A stretch of 38,469 bases of DNA, from assembly GCA_000969725.1 (NCBI GenBank), contig JXSR01S068002.1; one strand, 5' to 3'. The DNA comes from Ophiothrix spiculata. Lineage: Eukaryota; Echinodermata; Ophiuroidea; Amphilepidida; Ophiotrichidae. The translations under genes were made by a program, and so were the position numbers. Each line of letters begins with the position of its first letter. Positions within the stretch are counted from its first letter, which is position 1. The notes below the pieces were generated by a model. It was given only the letters and a program-made list of their open reading frames with translations. It had not been told where the DNA came from and did not search any database. Positions 20,131 to 29,921 of this stretch are shown here, piece by piece.

Positions 20131-20392
20131 CATTACACGTAACTTGCCTTAAACTTTTGTACCGTTGATTTTGACATTTCACCGGTAATAAATCATCCTA
20201 TAATACACAACCCACTAAGTTACCATTTTCAATACCTTGAAGGACATGAATATGCCTTGAGGGCTTCATTGTGTCCTTCATAACCCTCAAAGTAGACCAC
20301 ATGGTAGTGGGTGGGTTTAACATTGGATGATTTATTACCAGTGAAATGTCAAAATCAGCAGTACAAAAGTTTAAGGCAAGTAACGTGTAATG
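20131..20392. mobile_element. Foldback element with about 70-bp arms
   Basis: The left arm runs from CATTACACGTAACTTGCCTT through AATAAATCATCC. The right arm runs from GGATGATTTATTACCAGTGA to AAGGCAAGTAACGTGTAATG. Arms are about 70 bp with few mismatches, and the centre (AAGGACATGAATATGCCTTG...GTCCTTCA) is also partly palindromic. It is noncoding. Confidence 0.82.
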
Positions 20393-20632
20393 AATAACAT
20401 ACAATTCCTGATAATAAGTAGTACGTTTCTGGTCATACAATGAGAGTACAGTTATAACTTTATTGGATAACAAGTGTTAGGCTAGTCCTGGTTAGCGAGT
20501 TGCCACTCTATACCCTACACATATGTTACTATTGTAACATGAACATACATACATGTACTTGTGAAGCTCCTTTAGTGAAATACATTCTGGTCTGGCTGTG
20601 TAGCCTTTTAATTTCCAATTTACTTAACATAT

Positions 20633-20778
20633 GGGGCCGATTTCGCTAATATTTAGCAATGGTCGCTAACTCCAAAAATGATAGCTAAAAAGAGAGTACT
20701 TTTAACAATTTAGCGATCATTTTTGAAGTTAGCGATCAAAACTAGCAACGATCGCTAAATGTTAGTGAAATCGGCCCC
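20633..20778. mobile_element. Palindromic MITE, 146 bp
   Basis: GGGGCCGATTTCGCTAATAT at 20633 pairs with TTAGTGAAATCGGCCCC at 20762-20778. Repeated TTAGCGATC / GATCGCTAA units inside pair along the whole length. No clear target duplication was found. Confidence 0.8.
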
Positions 20779-21364
20779 TGGAATAATGGTATTTTTCTGT
20801 TTTAATTGATTGATTTTTACAATATAGCTTGGAATCTTCCAATTAAGTAGTAATAATTATGTGCTAAACTCTGGAATATTACTTTAACTTTGGTTTCACA
20901 GTAAACTGAACATTTTAGATATTATCATTTTCCAAACCCAATTACCCAAACATTGCTACGTGTGTTATTTGGAACCCCTAATCTGTGGTGATATTATTGG
21001 GTCACATTCGTTTCACATGTGAAAAAACCCTCATAATATACTGTAATATAAAAGATAAATTTAAAATACAAATACTTTTGTAAATATGAGAATACAACTC
21101 CATAAAATGTACAGGCTAACTTAACAAGTAAAAAAAATGATAAAAAATCTACCCTGATTGACATCTTGATAACATTAATTAATACATAACAAAAAATAAC
21201 ATTTCATGCGAAGGACTATACCATGACATGACAATGATAAAGTTTACCAATAGATAATGTTACAAAACCTGACAATCCCACTGCATTCAATTGCATATAA
21301 AATTTGCCATTTAAATGCCAGTATGAGACATACCAAATATCAAAAGACAGCCACTAAGGGGCGC
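20779..21364. other. Intergenic, nothing recognised
   Basis: AT-rich sequence with no supported feature. Confidence 0.4.
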
Positions 21365-21632
21365 ACCATTTGATTTTCAGGGGGGGCATGGAAGTTGGGG
21401 TCGAGTCAAGTTGGGTTTTTTAGCCGCCGGAGGCGGCGATATTTTTTTTTTCACCGCCTTTGGCGGCAAAGTTTTTTTTATTGTATTTTTAATGTTTTTC
21501 TATACCTTGAAGAAGTTGGGTAAAGTTTTTTTTTTTCTTACTCATCTTTGGCTCAAGATTTTTTTTTGCAGCGAAGTTTTTTTTTTTTTTTTTTTTCAAA
21601 AAACTTCTATGCCCACCCTGAGAATCTAAGGA
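21365..21632. mobile_element. Probable MITE with T-rich interior
   Basis: TTTGATTTTCAGGGGGGGCA near 21369 pairs loosely with TGCCCACCCTGAGAATCTAA near 21610. Further in, GGAAGTT pairs with AACTTC. The interior has several long T runs, including 22 T at about 21577-21598, and a short GCCGCCGGAGGCGGCG palindrome near 21423. The boundaries are approximate. Confidence 0.5.
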
Positions 21633-22570
21633 CTTTGGACTGGGCAACATATGGAACATTTGAAAAGTTTTCTCAAAACATTGATAAGTTCATAGCATAT
21701 TTGTATATAGAGCCAGGATATGGAATTAAGTGCTGCATGGCCTATAGCATGCATATACAGTGTGTATTCAAAAAGCTTACAGTTTTTGATTGTTGTCTAT
21801 TACAACTAGCAACACATTAATGAAAATTTATATTGAATTTAATGATGAGTAAAGAGCTGACTATTGTTTTATGAAAACTGATACAGAAGTTACAGTTAAC
21901 TTTAATATTGGTTATGTAATAAAGTAATATAATAATAACTATTATTATTATCAAAAAAGATATATCAAATAATCCAAGTTTTCTCTTAATTTAGCAAAAA
22001 TAGTATGGAACTTGAACATCAATGTATGTCCAATTGGGCTAAATTAACTTTAGTGTAAAAAAATTCCACCATATCTTTTCAAATGATGCTAATGAATTGG
22101 TGAAAGTCTTTTGCTCAAACTAGCTCTTAAAAAAGAAACCAAAGAACTTCAAACCAATAGATGATGGTGTCATTTGAATTGATGGCTCTGATAAGCTCAC
22201 CAGCAATGTGATTTTGTCTTTGAATGCCAATTTTGTTCTGTGGTGTAAGTATTGAAAAACCTTCGAAGTGAAATTGGTAAAGCACAGTCAAATTGTCTGA
22301 AGTTGACCTAACATCTAAACTTTAATTCAAAAATATTGATCTATGTTTAATGTGTCTGATTTTTTCCCCTCTTTAATTAACTAAATAAAGTCTAAATACA
22401 AAAGTTAAACTGTGTGATCTTGGCGCAATTGCATTTGAGGTTAGCTCACCAAATTTAATTTTTTCACACATTGGTCATGTTTCTTTCATATGTTATTCTT
22501 AAAAATTCAGTATTATTTTCAACACTGTAAGCCTCTTTTTGATACACTTTGCTGAAACTTTAAATGCAAT
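21633..22570. other. Intergenic, nothing recognised
   Basis: About 940 bp of AT-rich DNA with no supported gene, RNA or repeat boundary. Confidence 0.4.
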
Positions 22571-22946
22571 CATAGGGGGCAGAAGCGTGGGAGATATTTT
22601 CACGTGGAGGGGACGGTCCCCCTCAAAAAATAAGGGAGAAAGAAAGAAAAGGAAAGGAAATTGAATTTCACTTTGTTTTTTATAATTTAAATGTGAAAAA
22701 GCAAAACACAAAAATGTGCACGCTTCACACAAATTTTCAGATATTACGTCAATGTACAGACAAAATTTGCAACGTTTTTTCAAAATTTAAAAAAAAAAAA
22801 AAAAAGCTAAAAATTGGCCGATTTGAAAGATTTTTTTCGCGCACTACGCGCGCATTATAAAAATTACTCAATTTTTCCTCTGGCCATTTTTGCTCCAAAA
22901 AAAATTAACCGTCCCTCTCTTAAATTCTAACCTTCACCCGCCACTG
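22571..22946. mobile_element. Degraded hAT-like element
   Basis: The right end ACCCGCCACTG (reversed: CAGTGGCGGGT) is a clear hAT-like terminus. The left end CATAGGGGGCAGAAG aligns with it at about two thirds of positions, and both subterminal regions contain GAGGGGACGGT / GAGAGGGACGGT. The flanks AATGCAAT and AATGCCTT may be a decayed 8-bp duplication. A run of 20 A at about 22786-22805 lies inside. Noncoding. Confidence 0.55.
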
Positions 22947-22954
22947 AATGCCTT

Positions 22955-23314
22955 GGGGTTTGAAGATCAGAGTTAGCTGTTGGTGCCCTGAGTAAAAGCA
23001 TGGTATATTGTTAATTTTGCTTTGTTGCAATTTCTCTATCAATTCTTTAACAATGAGAGTCCATAAAAAAGACAATCTAGTTATTATGGCATCACCAACA
23101 TAAAGCTGTGACCCTGTGATGCCATAATACATATGACCAAACAGACAAAAGAACAACAGAAACTAGCATCAAAATGCAACACTTGATCTTGAATTGCTTT
23201 TGTCTACATTACTCCTGAATTATTTTCTCATATAGTACTGCATTGAGTTGCATAGTTATACAGACTGATGTTGATTTCATACAAAGCAAGCGACTAAATA
23301 GCATGTTGTTTAGA
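22955..23314. other. Intergenic, nothing recognised
   Basis: AT-rich sequence with no supported feature. Confidence 0.4.
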
Positions 23315-23610
23315 ATAGAGGGTTTGCATGACACAATACGCACCATACACGCAGACCCTTCTTGCCGCCCTCTTGGTGGGGTTGGAGTAATTTTTAATGT
23401 AACCAAGACATCAAAATCGACTGTAACTTGTGATTGACTTCAACTCATGACTTGAAAATTAAACTAAATAAATGTAATGTATATTGTCATCATTAGTTGC
23501 GATCTAGTATCGTAATGCTGCTAAAAGATTAAAATATGACGGGACTTTTTGTTTACTGGCCCATGAAAATGGTGTTGTGATTACGATGACGTCACGTGCA
23601 AACCCTCTAT
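23315..23610. mobile_element. MITE with AGAGGGTTTGCA ends, carrying CRE plus E-box
   Basis: ATAGAGGGTTTGCATGAC at about 23315 and GTCACGTGCAAACCCTCTAT at 23591-23610 are inverted with one substitution in the core. The right arm contains TGACGTCACGTG, a perfect CRE fused to a perfect E-box. The flanking ATAG may be the duplicated target. Noncoding. Confidence 0.7.
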
Positions 23611-23777
23611 AGATAAGCTAGAACTATTCAAATTTCTTTAGCAGAGTGCTATTTGTATGAAACCAACATTGAACACAACTTATACAAGTTTAAAACTTTT
23701 CCCTGAGTTAAAAATGTACATCTTGCAGTCATTTCACTTCGCTACAAAAACTGTAAGAAATGTAATTTACAGGGATA
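23611..23777. other. Short spacer, nothing recognised
   Basis: AT-rich; no feature is supported. Confidence 0.4.
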
Positions 23778-24144
23778 TTAAAGGGGCAATTCATGATCCA
23801 CTTTTCATGCTCAAGGTCACCTCTATCAAAGTTAAGTTTTTTAGCTAAAAAGAATCATTGACTGGTATATGTTACAATCCCCAAACCATTCTTTCAAATG
23901 TGCTTACATTTTTGAGAAAAGTGAAAAAATGTGTCATTTTCTAATTTTTGTCGGGGCCCCGACAATAATTACAACACAGTAGCCTATGGAGATTTTTAAA
24001 ATACTGAAAAGCTTGTAACTTGAAAACAAATGGTCGAAATCAAGTGAAATTTCCAGCATACATATTATGTTGTACTCTTCTTTTTATTTAGCTAGAAAAT
24101 AGGCGAGGTTTTTTTCACATCAAAATCATGAATTGCACCTTTAA
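23778..24144. mobile_element. TTAA-flanked MITE (367 bp)
   Basis: TTAAAGGGGCAATTCATGAT (23778-23797) and ATCATGAATTGCACCTTTAA (24125-24144) are nearly perfect inverted repeats inside TTAA duplications. The centre carries GTCGGGGCCCCGAC, a perfect 14-bp palindrome near 23950. It belongs to the same TTAA-AGG group as 4056-4359 and 14181-14940. Confidence 0.85.
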
Positions 24145-24289
24145 ACATATATAGTCATGTTAAGCAATTTTCTTGTGACATTATAATTGGCCTAAAGGGA
24201 ACATAAAAAGATGCATATATTTTCACCAGCAGTAAAATAATGATATCAAATTGCATTTGATCTTAAATGACTAACCCTGATAATAAAGC

Positions 24290-24740
24290 AAGTAGGGGTT
24301 GTATTAAGGGAACACTGACGCTAGTCTCATATAGGTATAGGGTCAAGGGTTAACAAATTAAAGCTGTGATTTGAACCGACCTCAGGTGACATTTTGACCT
24401 TAATTCAACCTCACAAAAGCACTCAAGTCATAGTCTGTTAATGGTGCTAGTTTGGTTTGTGTCAGGTTAAAGGGTTGCCGAGCTATTACAGTGACCTTGA
24501 AATGACCTAGGGACAACTACTTGAACATGTTTTAAGATTTGCCCTCAAATGACTCTTTGACCTTGAAGAATGACCTTGATCAGACCCCTACCAGGACATG
24601 TGCAAGTTTCGGATATGCGAGGTCAATGGTTAAAAGAGCTATCACTGTGACCTTGAAATGATATGGGATGACCTTGGTAAACTTTTAAATTGAGATTTGA
24701 CCTTTTAACCCTGAAAGACCTTGACCAGGCCCCTCACAAA
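24290..24740. repeat. Degenerate TGACCTTGA minisatellite
   Basis: The region is built from loosely repeated units containing TGACCTTGAAATGACC and GACCTTGACCAG. Perfect TGACCTTGA occurs at 24492-24500, 24558-24566, 24571-24579 and 24648-24656, with variants around them. Its complement, TCAAGGTCA, is the monomeric binding site of ERR, SF-1 and FTZ-F1 nuclear receptors. This is probably repeat decay, but a receptor-binding array cannot be excluded. Confidence 0.65.
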
Positions 24741-25021
24741 AACACATCCTGGGCTTAGGGCCATCCAGGGCATAAGTTTGGTCCATGTGAGGGCAAGAGT
24801 AAAAAATTGTAACATAAAGGTTAATGACCTGGAAATATCTCGGGTCTACTTTTTGAATATTTTTGCTGCTAAGTTACTGTATAAAAATCAAATTTTAGCA
24901 GAATGGAAACATATTGGCTGTAACTTCTTACAATCTCATTCCTGTTAACATAATTTTTAGAATTACTATAAATTGATATCATGATTATACTGTATTTTAC
25001 ATACATCACAATACATTACAT
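24741..25021. other. Intergenic, nothing recognised
   Basis: No supported feature. The open frame at 24721-24948 begins inside the minisatellite and has no recognisable domain. Confidence 0.35.
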
Positions 25022-26034
25022 TATACAGAACGTCCACGAATGATTTATACCCGGTTTCAAAAAATCAGAAAAAATGTTAAATCGTAATTTTTCATAAAAC
25101 CAACAGCTTTCCTACAATATTGGATAAGTCTTCTACATTGTCCGTAGGTTTCATCAAAATATCAGGCTTCATTGCTTTGCATGATGGCGTAATTGAAAAA
25201 TGATGTAAACGTGGTTTTGATCTATAAAAATGCGGGTTTAATACGAATAAATATGTGTAATAAACAAACTATACAAACTTACTAAAGTTTGTAAAGTGTA
25301 ATGAATACAACTAGACCAAATTCAAATATTCTTTCTTTGCTTTTGTAATTTTCTAAGTTCAACAAAAAGCGTTACCTTGCAGACTTCTGAACCTATTCCT
25401 ACTCAGATTAGCGAGATAGACTTGATCAGATATGGAGCAGGACACCATTTTGGCGGGCAACTTGAGGAATCACAGTTCCGTCGACAAATTCTGGCCCTAA
25501 TATTGAGTTGTTACACATAATTATAGCCGTTTAAACTAACTTAGGTTGTAATTAGCAATGTCAACATGGTCAAATATAAAGTTTCCAGGTGCGTTTCCCT
25601 TAGCCGAGTACATGTAACATCTTAAGTATTTAGACTGGCTATTGTAAAGCTGTTCAACCGTAACCAAAATCGTCATTTATTTTCCCAAGGACATCCTTTA
25701 TATCCTATATCCATCACAGCCAATAAATGAAACCTAAATGCATTTCACATTTTAACTTTAGAAAAGTAAAGGGTGTCAGTGTAGTAGGTTTTAATTGAAT
25801 GTTTAAGTTCGACAATTTCTCTGATTACAAATTTACAATTCGCAAAATATACCCTGTTTGGAAAAAAATCTATAACTTTCCACAGGAACATGCGATTTGA
25901 AAAATTTCGAAATTCTTCAGAAAGCTAAAGACATGTTTAGTTTGAAAATTAACAAGATTTGACCAAAACATCAACCACTGCTCCACAAAAAAATCCGATA
26001 GTCGGGTATAAATCATTCGTGGACACTCTGTAAT
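25022..26034. mobile_element. Mariner-like nonautonomous element (1 kb)
   Basis: Termini ACAGAACGTCCACGAATGAT and ATCATTCGTGGACACTCTGT, continuing with TTATACCC / GGGTATAA, form inverted repeats of about 28 bp with two mismatches. ACAGnGTGTCCACnAAT-type ends and TA-rich flanks resemble mariner/Tc1 elements. There is no transposase frame longer than 60 codons, so it is nonautonomous or fully decayed. Its right end abuts the foldback element at 26036. Confidence 0.78.
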
Positions 26035-26035
26035 A

Positions 26036-26524
26036 TAGAAAAATTAACTGCTCATGAGGTTTTCCTACTGCCCTAAAGTGATCTTGAGACTATATACCAG
26101 TGGCATAGCCGAGCTTTCAATATTTAAGTGCAACAATTTTTAACCAAAATATGAGACACAAATGGTACATCCAAATGTGTTGGCGTAAGTTGTAAAAACT
26201 TGTATGTCTCAGTTTCTTACTAATCCTAACTATGAAGTCAAAATTTTTCAATGACTTTTGCAACATTTTCTTATTTTCAAAAATTTGATGTCGTTCGAAG
26301 TAAATGACAGATCCACTTTAACATTGGAAAAAAAAATTACGAATGATGACCTCTTTCCAACTGAATAATGACATATTCGGGTGAGGCCATAACCCGCAAC
26401 CCTTCTGGTTATGCCATTGGATTATACACTATTTCCCAAGACCAAATGTTGAGGAAAATAGTATGATAGTCTCAAGATCAACAAGGGGAAAGTTTTTGAA
26501 AAACAGTTAATATTTGTTTTATAA
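26036..26524. mobile_element. Foldback element, family F, copy 2, interrupted
   Basis: AACTGCTCATGAGG...GTGATCTTGAGACTATA on the left pairs with TAGTCTCAAGATCA...AACAGTTAATATTTG on the right. A hAT-like insertion at 26098-26419 occupies the centre. The left outer end is shortened where the 1-kb mariner-like element begins. Confidence 0.68.
26098..26419. mobile_element. hAT-like element nested in foldback copy 2
   Basis: It begins CAGTGGCATAGCCGAGC and ends CTGGTTATGCCATTG. The 8-bp flanks CTATATAC and GATTATAC share five positions, consistent with a decayed duplication. The CAGTGGC terminus is shared with the elements at 5127 and 14350. No coding sequence. Confidence 0.62.
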
Positions 26525-26654
26525 CATAACAATGACATTGTCTAGTATAAAGTTTTCTTATTTACAATTTTATAAACAAATTTGTTTTGAGCTGGCAATT
26601 GTAAAACAAATGCAATATTATAATTATTAATATTAATAATATTAAATTATATAT

Positions 26655-27042
26655 TATATTATACAAATATTGACTGCTCATGAGGGCAATAGTAATGACT
26701 ACTGTAAAACAAGAAATATTTGCGGAAAGACATTTTTGTGATTTTCAGAATCTGCAGCTGGGGTTTTTGGCGGCATTTTAATTTCATTAATTGCATCAGC
26801 ATGCCATTGAAATCATTGTACAATATTAATATTTTTTTTTTAGCGGCAAATTAATTTTGCGATTTTGGAGTATTAGCGAAATTAAATTGCTAGCAAATAT
26901 TTCTTGTTTTACAGTATCTTATATTGCCCCGAAGTGATCTTGAGACTATATACTATAATAGTATGATTGTCTCAAGATTACTGAGGAAATGTAGTTTTTA
27001 TTACTGCCAGAATGAAAGAGCAGTCAATATTTGTTTTATATA
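26655..27042. mobile_element. Foldback element, family F, copy 3, interrupted
   Basis: ACAAATATTGACTGCTCATG on the left pairs with GAGCAGTCAATATTTGTTTT on the right. The inner arms TGATCTTGAGACTATATAC and AGTATGATTGTCTCAAGAT flank a short loop near 26960. The element at 26702-26914 interrupts the left arm. Confidence 0.75.
26702..26914. mobile_element. TA-target MITE with perfect terminal repeats
   Basis: CTGTAAAACAAGAAATATTT (from 26702) and AAATATTTCTTGTTTTACAG (to 26914), both followed inward by GC, are perfect inverted repeats of 22 bp. TA lies on both sides (26700-26701, 26915-26916). The perfect ends indicate a recent insertion into the foldback element. A Tc1/mariner-type mobiliser is inferred. 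Confidence 0.85.
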
Positions 27043-27131
27043 CCAATTTTGTTTTGAGAGGGCAATAGTAACCTACTATTGACTGGCTCAAATCAAGCCA
27101 ATCGGTATAATATAAAATATTGTATTACATG

Positions 27132-27339
27132 CAGGGCTGGACATTCATGTACTGGCTGACAAGGCAAAACATTTTCAATGCTAATCACAGGACAAGAAAT
27201 TCATAATACATGGTTTATTCACAATACACATGCAAAAAAAATTTATCTGTCAGTAGGGCACGCAACTTTCTATTTTTACTTGCCCAACGCCAAAATTACC
27301 CACGATTGGCTGTCGGACAGGTGCTAATGTCCAGCCCCG
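27132..27339. mobile_element. hAT-like MITE with CAGGGCTGGACATT ends
   Basis: CAGGGCTGGACATT at 27132 and AATGTCCAGCCCCG ending at 27339 are inverted with one mismatch. CAGGGnTGG ends are frequent in hAT elements. The flanks ATTACATG and ATAACAGT are only partly alike, so the 8-bp duplication is uncertain. Noncoding. Confidence 0.65.
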
Positions 27340-27740
27340 ATAACAGTACATTACATAGAAGCAGAAATAATGACATTGACCAGTATAAAGTTTTTAAAAT
27401 TACAAATCCAAGTAAAAAATTTACAGTTAGCCTGTTCAAGTTTGTCGTAAGTTATCTCATTAAAGGACAAAGGATTTTGTAAACTAAATCGTAAATGACA
27501 AAAGAAGTATCGAATTAATTTTACCGCACAAGAGAGGCCTGTCAATCAAAGTATAGGCTAGGTTATTGTCTTCGACGAAAAGCAAAACGACTAGAGATTT
27601 TTAGTTGTGCTTTTTATTGTGTAAACACAAAAGGATTGTTAAGGATTGCAATTTCTCAAGTGGGGATTAAGTGTACTTATTGACTCCAGTGAATAGAATA
27701 AGTAATGGGCTAACAAAATATTTTACTACGGATTACAAAT
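27340..27740. other. Intergenic, partly duplicated from 26520-26605
   Basis: AATGACATTGACCAGTATAA near 27368 resembles AATGACATTGTCTAGTATAA near 26531, which suggests an old duplication. No gene is supported. Confidence 0.35.
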
Positions 27741-27748
27741 GCATTGTT

Positions 27749-28077
27749 CCAGGGGGGGGGGGCACTCAACTTTGAAAGTGGTAGGTATGTCCGCCGAAAT
27801 TGGGGTCTGAACTGATTTTCTGTAAAAAATGGACCTTTGAAACCGATTTTTGGGGGTCTAGTGAACTGAAATTTTGGCCAAAAATAGCCTCCTGAGCTGA
27901 AAAATTTCTGCAGTTAGAGCTAAAAATTTGTAATTTTGCGCAAAAACGGGGTCAAAAGAACTGAATCATGCTGAAATTGGGGATCTAGTGAGCGACCTGG
28001 CGGCCTGAAAAAGGGGGTCTTGACCGCCGGACATATATACCCTGCCCATATATGTGAGTGCCCCCCCCTCCCATGGG
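27749..28077. mobile_element. hAT-like MITE with G-run/C-run ends
   Basis: The ends are CCAGGGGGGGGGGCACTCA and TGAGTGCCCCCCCCTCCCATGG. A perfect 8-bp direct repeat, GCATTGTT, lies at 27741-27748 and 28078-28085. The 329-bp interior is G-rich on the + strand (AAATTGGGGTCTG, TTTTTGGGGGTCT). The duplication length points to hAT. Its right duplication is directly joined to the 3' tail of the LINE at 28086. Confidence 0.82.
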
Positions 28078-28085
28078 GCATTGTT

Positions 28086-29175
28086 TTTTTATTTATTTAT
28101 TGACATCTTTAAAGAGGGTAGCCTTATCAGTGTTCCAGCACTGCTTTCCATAAGGGCCCTCTACATAAAAATACTTAAAAATACATTACAATCAGATTTA
28201 AAAATTTACTACATACAGATTAAAACAAATTGAATAACTATATAAATGTTTGATTAATGGGCCTATAAAAGACTCAATAATAATATACAAATGTTCAAAA
28301 ATAATAAAAGTATTATGCTTCAGAGATACATATAAGGACGTACATTCAACCTGAATAAACTAAACATACAAACTACTGCAGTGCAGGAAAGAGTAGACGG
28401 CCGCAGGTAAAGTTCCTGCAGCCTACCCCTAAGGTAAAGTACCCAAGGGGCCTGTACAAAACTACAAAAAAATTAAATATAATTAGACACCTAAAAAACC
28501 GTAGGCCTACAATTTAAGAAAATTAACTTCATTTCAAAATGTGATGTTTGAGTTTATTTTTAAATGATTGCACATTAATAGAGTTTTTTACATCAATTGG
28601 AAGATTGTTCCACAGCCTTGCTCCAGAGTCCCTAAAAGTGTTCCTCCCCCAGTCAGTCCGGCTGCGTTTAATGTATATGTTACCTGACGCTTGTGATCTT
28701 GTACTGTAACTGTGGGGTAAAGTACGATCTTTGATACTTTGGGTAAGTTTATCTGGAGCAAGGTCATGGAGACATTTGTAAATGAGAGTAGCTTTGAAAT
28801 AATTGCACCTTTGCTGAACTGTCATCCATTTAAGCTCTTCATATAATGTATGAACATGTTTATCACGAACTTTACAACCTAATACAAGCCTTGCTGCATG
28901 ATTTTGAAGGATTTGGATTTTGTTGGTATATTTACTTGGTGCACTTGACCAGATGGGAATACAGTAATCAATATGGGGCAGGACAATGGCATTAAACAAC
29001 ATACAGGTGGTAGTTTGATCTATGTACTGTCTTATACGCCGGAGAACACCAGTTTTCTGGGATATTTTAGATGCAATTTTATTAATATGAGTATCCCATT
29101 TAAGATGGGGATCGAACCATAAACCGAGATATTTGAATGTGGAAACTTGCTCCGTTATGCACGGACAGAACATTT
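28086..29175 (-). mobile_element. 5'-truncated LINE (CR1/Jockey-like) with 3' UTR
   Basis: This - strand element comprises the C-terminal part of ORF2 (28529-29173) and a 3' UTR of about 440 bp ending in an AATAAATAAATAAA tail near 28090. The conserved 3' UTR block GAGGGCCCTTATGGAAAG, then GGCTACCCTCTTTAAAGATG, recurs at 32205-32351. A stop in frame just upstream of 29173 marks the truncation. Truncation at the 5' end with an A/T-rich tail is typical of target-primed reverse transcription. Confidence 0.85.
28529..29173 (-). pseudogene. ORF2 C-terminal fragment of a LINE
   Basis: The frame of 214 codons is intact. It starts after the catalytic RT motifs, with STFKYLGLWFDPHLKWDTHI (the RT thumb region), followed by GVLRRIRQY, AIVLPHIDYCIPIW and NHAARLV, and ends SFKNKLKHHILK. 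This order is characteristic of the RT C-terminal domain of CR1/L2/Jockey-type non-LTR retrotransposons. The polymerase core and endonuclease are missing, so it cannot move by itself. The clean frame suggests a fairly young copy. Confidence 0.85.
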
Positions 29176-29321
29176 GAACTAGCTAACTGTTATATTTCAG
29201 CTCTTCTGAAGAACATTGTTTACTGATATATTACAAGATTATTAGTTTAAAATTAGTTTCAGTTAAAACAGTTAAAAATTACAAACTGTGACAAACTATG
29301 TGCATCTATATAACAAGAAGA
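29176..29321. other. Short spacer
   Basis: TTAAAACAGTTAAAAATTAC and TGCATCTATATA here resemble a stretch near 34692-34735. Nothing else is recognised. Confidence 0.3.
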
Positions 29322-29771
29322 GACATTTGCTCACCCTGATTTATAAGATATTCAACAACTAAATATCTCCTACACAGGAGCGCACTGTTGTTGAATCGTG
29401 ATGAATCCACAGTTGATATTCAAATTAGCGCGTCATGCACGGCAGAGTGTACACGGAGGCGCTTCAGGCACTTTAAGTACGTGTAAAGCCTGGTGCTTGG
29501 GAACAATTGAAAACGTCAAAGCAGCAAAGATTAAAAAGTAGCACTTTGCTATTGATTCTGCTAAAAAAAATGTTTATGAAAATAAGTAGGCCTATTTGTT
29601 AAATTGAAAACATTTAAAATTTACTTCATACGTTTCAGGAAGATTTTTCGTTGATTTTCGATGAACCACCCTGTAGCGTGTTTGAATACGTAATTGAATG
29701 CATAGAGATATTTGCTCTCCATTTGACCCATTAGATCTGAAAAGCGAATGTCTCTTGGGTGAGCAAATGTC
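29322..29771. mobile_element. Possible inverted-repeat element
   Basis: AGACATTTGCTCACCC at 29322 is the complement of GGGTGAGCAAATGTCT ending at 29771. The inverted repeat is perfect over 16 bp, but no target duplication or further arm pairing is obvious. The interior (29338-29755) is otherwise unrecognised. Confidence 0.5.
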
Positions 29772-29921
29772 TTTATTAGACACAAAACCTACTAGGCCTG
29801 GGACTAAAACCCGGGTACCCGCTCGTCATGAGATTACCCGGGTACAAAATTTGCCCACCGATTACCCGAACTGGACAATAAAATCAGAGAATTTTGAACA
29901 CAAAAAAATTGTGTTCAATAA

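Noticed and set aside
19939-20142. A + strand open frame starting with a signal-peptide-like hydrophobic stretch, suggesting a small secreted protein.
   Set aside because: It runs across the right edge of the TTAA element at 19574-20039, has low-complexity composition after the hydrophobic part, and shows no splice or domain context.
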